This document shows, in pieces, positions 61,877-64,000 of a stretch of 64,000 nt of DNA. Below the pieces are notes generated by a model. The model saw only the letters and a list, made by a program, of their open reading frames with translations. It was not told the DNA's origin and ran no database searches. The DNA lies in the NCBI GenBank assembly GCA_964648485.1, contig CAZYOF010000002.1, forward strand, positions 124,001 through 188,000, read 5' to 3'. Origin of the DNA: DAIOEK01 sp964648485 (GTDB taxonomy: Bacteria > Chloroflexota > Anaerolineae > Anaerolineales > Anaerolineaceae). The stretch's first letter is position 1. Each line of letters starts with the position of its first letter. The position numbers and the translations under genes were made by a program.

Positions 61877-62968
61877 CTATCCTCCACCCCCACCTTCGGT
61901 GGTGGGTGTTTCTGTGGGTACTTCTTCTGTAGGAGGAGCTTCAGTTGGAATATTCGGATCGATGGTGGGCGTTGCCGTTGGCAAAGATTCGATACATTTA
62001 CGACTGGCTTTACCGTATTCAGGTATATCCTTGGGATTTGTTCCCATTGCCAGAGACTGATCATAATATGATACTGCTTTACAATACTTATTATCTTTAT
62101 AAAGCAGATCACCATATCGATAAAGAACTTCGCGGTAACGATCCGCCACACTGCGTCCGGAAGAATCGATCATGGATGGATAAGTCTGGTACATCTCGCC
62201 GAGAGTCCCGAGTGCTTTTTCCCAGTCCCATCCGAAGTACCGGGCAGCATTGAGGTACATCTTCGCAATCGCTTCGGCATCATTTGCTTCCTTATCGGTG
62301 GGGCCGAATAATCTGGCCATAGCAATGTTGTAAATGCCCTGTTCGAGCTCACCTTTTTGAATGATAAAAGTGATACCCCGACCACGATAAGCGCGATAAT
62401 ACATACCATCGATTTCCAATGGTTTAAAGGTCGGGTTCTGTTTGCGGATTGAATCGAGCGTGGTGATGGTGTTGTCAAAATCTTGGGCAGCCAGAAATTG
62501 TTTTGCCTGTGCAAGCATTGCTTCCACACCGCTCAAATCGAGAGTTGGTGCTGGGGTAAAGGTGGGCAAGACTACGGGTGTAGCGGTGGCATTCATGATG
62601 ATCGTCAATTTAGCCATGTTTTCGAGGACACCCGGAAAAGCGGGATCCACCTGGATGACGTATTCAAAGCGTTGTTTGGCAAATTCATATCTGCCCGCTT
62701 CCATATCTGCCATACCAAGTTGGAACTGGGTTGTGGCAGCAAGCGTCCGTTGCCCTTGTTCAATCGCCTTCCGGTTCGCTATGCCAGCATAATAACCAGC
62801 TAATGCACCCAAACTGCCAATGATGATCATGGCGAGAATGCCGCCAACGATCCATTGCCAGGTACGGGATTTTGTTTTTTTCTCTCCACTCGGGGGCGTA
62901 TCCTGCTTTTTGTCTTCAGCAGGGGGTACTGCTGCAGGTTGTGTTTGATCTAAATTTTGGTCACTCAT
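61877..62968 (-). CDS. Membrane-anchored TPR-like protein
   Basis: This 363-residue protein has a Pro/Gln/Lys-rich cytoplasmic N-terminus (about 1-32), one helix (about 35-58) and TPR-like helices. These include a segment LGMADMEAGRYEFAKQRFEYVIQVDPAFP and later a DLLYKDNKYCKAVSYYDQSLAMG unit. The tail is Pro/Thr/Glu-rich and ends in GGGGG. The external face is expected to bind partners. It is a looser relative of the TPR pair at 28.8-31.4 kb and not an obvious close paralogue. Confidence 0.75.
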   Translation of the reverse strand: MSDQNLDQTQPAAVPPAEDKKQDTPPSGEKKTKSRTWQWIVGGILAMIIIGSLGALAGYYAGIANRKAIEQGQRTLAATTQFQLGMADMEAGRYEFAKQRFEYVIQVDPAFPGVLENMAKLTIIMNATATPVVLPTFTPAPTLDLSGVEAMLAQAKQFLAAQDFDNTITTLDSIRKQNPTFKPLEIDGMYYRAYRGRGITFIIQKGELEQGIYNIAMARLFGPTDKEANDAEAIAKMYLNAARYFGWDWEKALGTLGEMYQTYPSMIDSSGRSVADRYREVLYRYGDLLYKDNKYCKAVSYYDQSLAMGTNPKDIPEYGKASRKCIESLPTATPTIDPNIPTEAPPTEEVPTETPTTEGGGGG

Positions 62969-63003
62969 GGTGCGTATTATACCTTAATCGAAAATATGCT
63001 TTA

Positions 63004-64000
63004 TTAAGCGTGGATTATAGGTTCTTTCAAGTTCAAGAGGCGAAGAGCATTGGCAACGACAATCAAGGTGCTGCCCTCATGCAAGATTACTGCAGTGCCA
63101 ATACTGGTTATTCCTGCCAGGGCAGACCCCACCAGAAACAAGATAACCAATCCGGCGATCCAGATATTCTGATGGATGATCCGGCGGGTTTTTCGGCTGA
63201 GGCTGGCAGCAAAGACTAGGCGGCTTAGATCATTTCCCAGCAAAACAATATCTGCTGTCTCAAGGGCTACATCTGTACCCGCGCCACCCATGGCTATGCC
63301 TATCGTTGCACGGGCAAGTGCAGGAGCATCATTCACACCATCTCCAACCATGGCAATTTTTCTACCTGAAGCAAGGTTGCTTTCAATGATCTCTAGCTTT
63401 TCCTGCGGTAATAGCCCGGCATGGATTTCGTCAATACCCGCTTGAGCGGCAATCAAGTTCGCGACAGGAGCTTGATCTCCTGTTAACATCATTACCTTAT
63501 CCATGCCCATGTTCTTTAACGTCTGTACAGCCTGTTTTGTTTCCGAACGGATAGTATCTGCAATAGTTGCCACGCCAATCAATGAGTCATCTTTACTGAG
63601 GAAAATAACGCTATAGCCTTTTTCTTCCAGATTGTGGATTGATTCACGAACATTCCCATCAATATTGATTCCGGAGTTTTCCATCATTGTTAAATTACCG
63701 GCTTGATAGACCGCCCCGGCAATTTTGCCATGAATCCCCAATCCCGTTATGGATTGAATATCCTTGGGTTGAGGAATATGGAGAGATTTCGCAATGGCAG
63801 AAGATACAATTGCCGCTGCCAGCGGGTGGGCGGACCTGCTTTCAAGCGCAGCCAGATTGGCAAGTATTTCATCGGGTGAGCTGGTGCTGAATGAGATTAC
63901 ATCAACGAGGTGCGGTTTACCATTGGTGAGCGTGCCGGTTTTATCAAAAGCAATCGTGTTTGCCATGCCAAGGTTTTCCAGGTGGATACCGCCTTTCACC
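63004..64000 (-). CDS. P1B-type heavy-metal ATPase, C-terminal part (truncated by window edge)
   Basis: About 331 residues are visible and the gene runs off the right edge, so the N-terminus is missing. Seen are the phosphorylation motif DKTGTLT (near the visible start), the TGD motif (LTGDQAP), the hinge GDGVNDAP and two final membrane helices. The last helix has HEGST, a signature usually linked to the P1B-4 (Co/Fe/Zn) group. The N-terminal membrane helices and their SPC/CPC motif lie outside the window, so the metal cannot be fixed. It exports metal in family precedent. Confidence 0.9.
   Translation of the reverse strand, partial: VKGGIHLENLGMANTIAFDKTGTLTNGKPHLVDVISFSTSSPDEILANLAALESRSAHPLAAAIVSSAIAKSLHIPQPKDIQSITGLGIHGKIAGAVYQAGNLTMMENSGINIDGNVRESIHNLEEKGYSVIFLSKDDSLIGVATIADTIRSETKQAVQTLKNMGMDKVMMLTGDQAPVANLIAAQAGIDEIHAGLLPQEKLEIIESNLASGRKIAMVGDGVNDAPALARATIGIAMGGAGTDVALETADIVLLGNDLSRLVFAASLSRKTRRIIHQNIWIAGLVILFLVGSALAGITSIGTAVILHEGSTLIVVANALRLLNLKEPIIHA

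Overview
This window looks like a chromosomal segment of a Chloroflexota bacterium, most likely class Anaerolineae. This is inferred from its style and cannot be proven without a search. Many exported proteins carry long Pro/Thr 'TPT' linkers. There are lipoproteins with SH3-like, TPR, LysM and beta-propeller ectodomains, a TadE/TadG surface operon, a nucleoside/BMP-type ABC transporter, CIRCE-controlled groESL and a 7TM-type histidine kinase. Base composition is even and codon use looks uniform. I see no prophage, insertion sequence, integrase or CRISPR array.

Layout. 1-641: 3' end of a cytochrome b/c fusion gene. 734-2778: a two-gene sphingoid-base module, a eukaryote-like 3-ketodihydrosphingosine reductase followed by serine palmitoyltransferase. 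2.8-5.8 kb: a zinc-ribbon membrane protein, an ACT protein, and metK under a SAM-I riboswitch. 5.9-9.9 kb: a giant multi-PAS diguanylate cyclase. 9.95-12.84 kb: three tandem SH3-like lipoproteins. 12.95-13.18 kb: tRNA-Arg(CCU) and a candidate small RNA. 13.2-16.4 kb: a two-component system. 16.5-20.6 kb: the TadE/TadG/TadE operon. 20.9-26.2 kb: BMP transporter operon. 26.3-28.6 kb: trmD, ybjQ and an MFS gene. 28.8-32.8 kb: paired TPR proteins facing paired small membrane proteins. 32.9-35.0 kb: groES-groEL. 35.0-42.5 kb: MFS, bactofilin-like membrane protein, Fur-controlled zinc/manganese ABC operon, queuosine-precursor transporter and LysM protein. 42.6-54 kb: S9 peptidase, murJ, HNH protein, DUF1786 protein, PII-like protein plus CPA2 antiporter, beta-propeller lipoprotein and uvrA. 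54.1-58.3 kb: the redox locus described below. 58.4-64 kb: rplI, RodZ-like HTH protein, rimO, TPR protein and the 3' part of a P1B-type metal ATPase.

The most notable locus is 54.1-58.3 kb. A LysR regulator diverges from a multihaem cytochrome c lipoprotein gene that is split by one in-frame TGA (55415-55417). Both halves are in the same frame. The first has a lipoprotein signal and one CxxCH motif; the second has ten more. A perfect 6-bp hairpin with a GUU loop starts 11 nt after the TGA, as expected of a bacterial SECIS element. I propose an 11-haem selenocysteine-containing cytochrome. It is followed by a lipoprotein with four complete rhodanese domains. Together they suggest an extracytoplasmic sulfur- or selenium-linked electron-transfer system that I do not recognise as a described one.

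The second notable item is the sphingoid-base gene pair. Its reductase resembles the eukaryotic KDSR type rather than a generic bacterial short-chain dehydrogenase.
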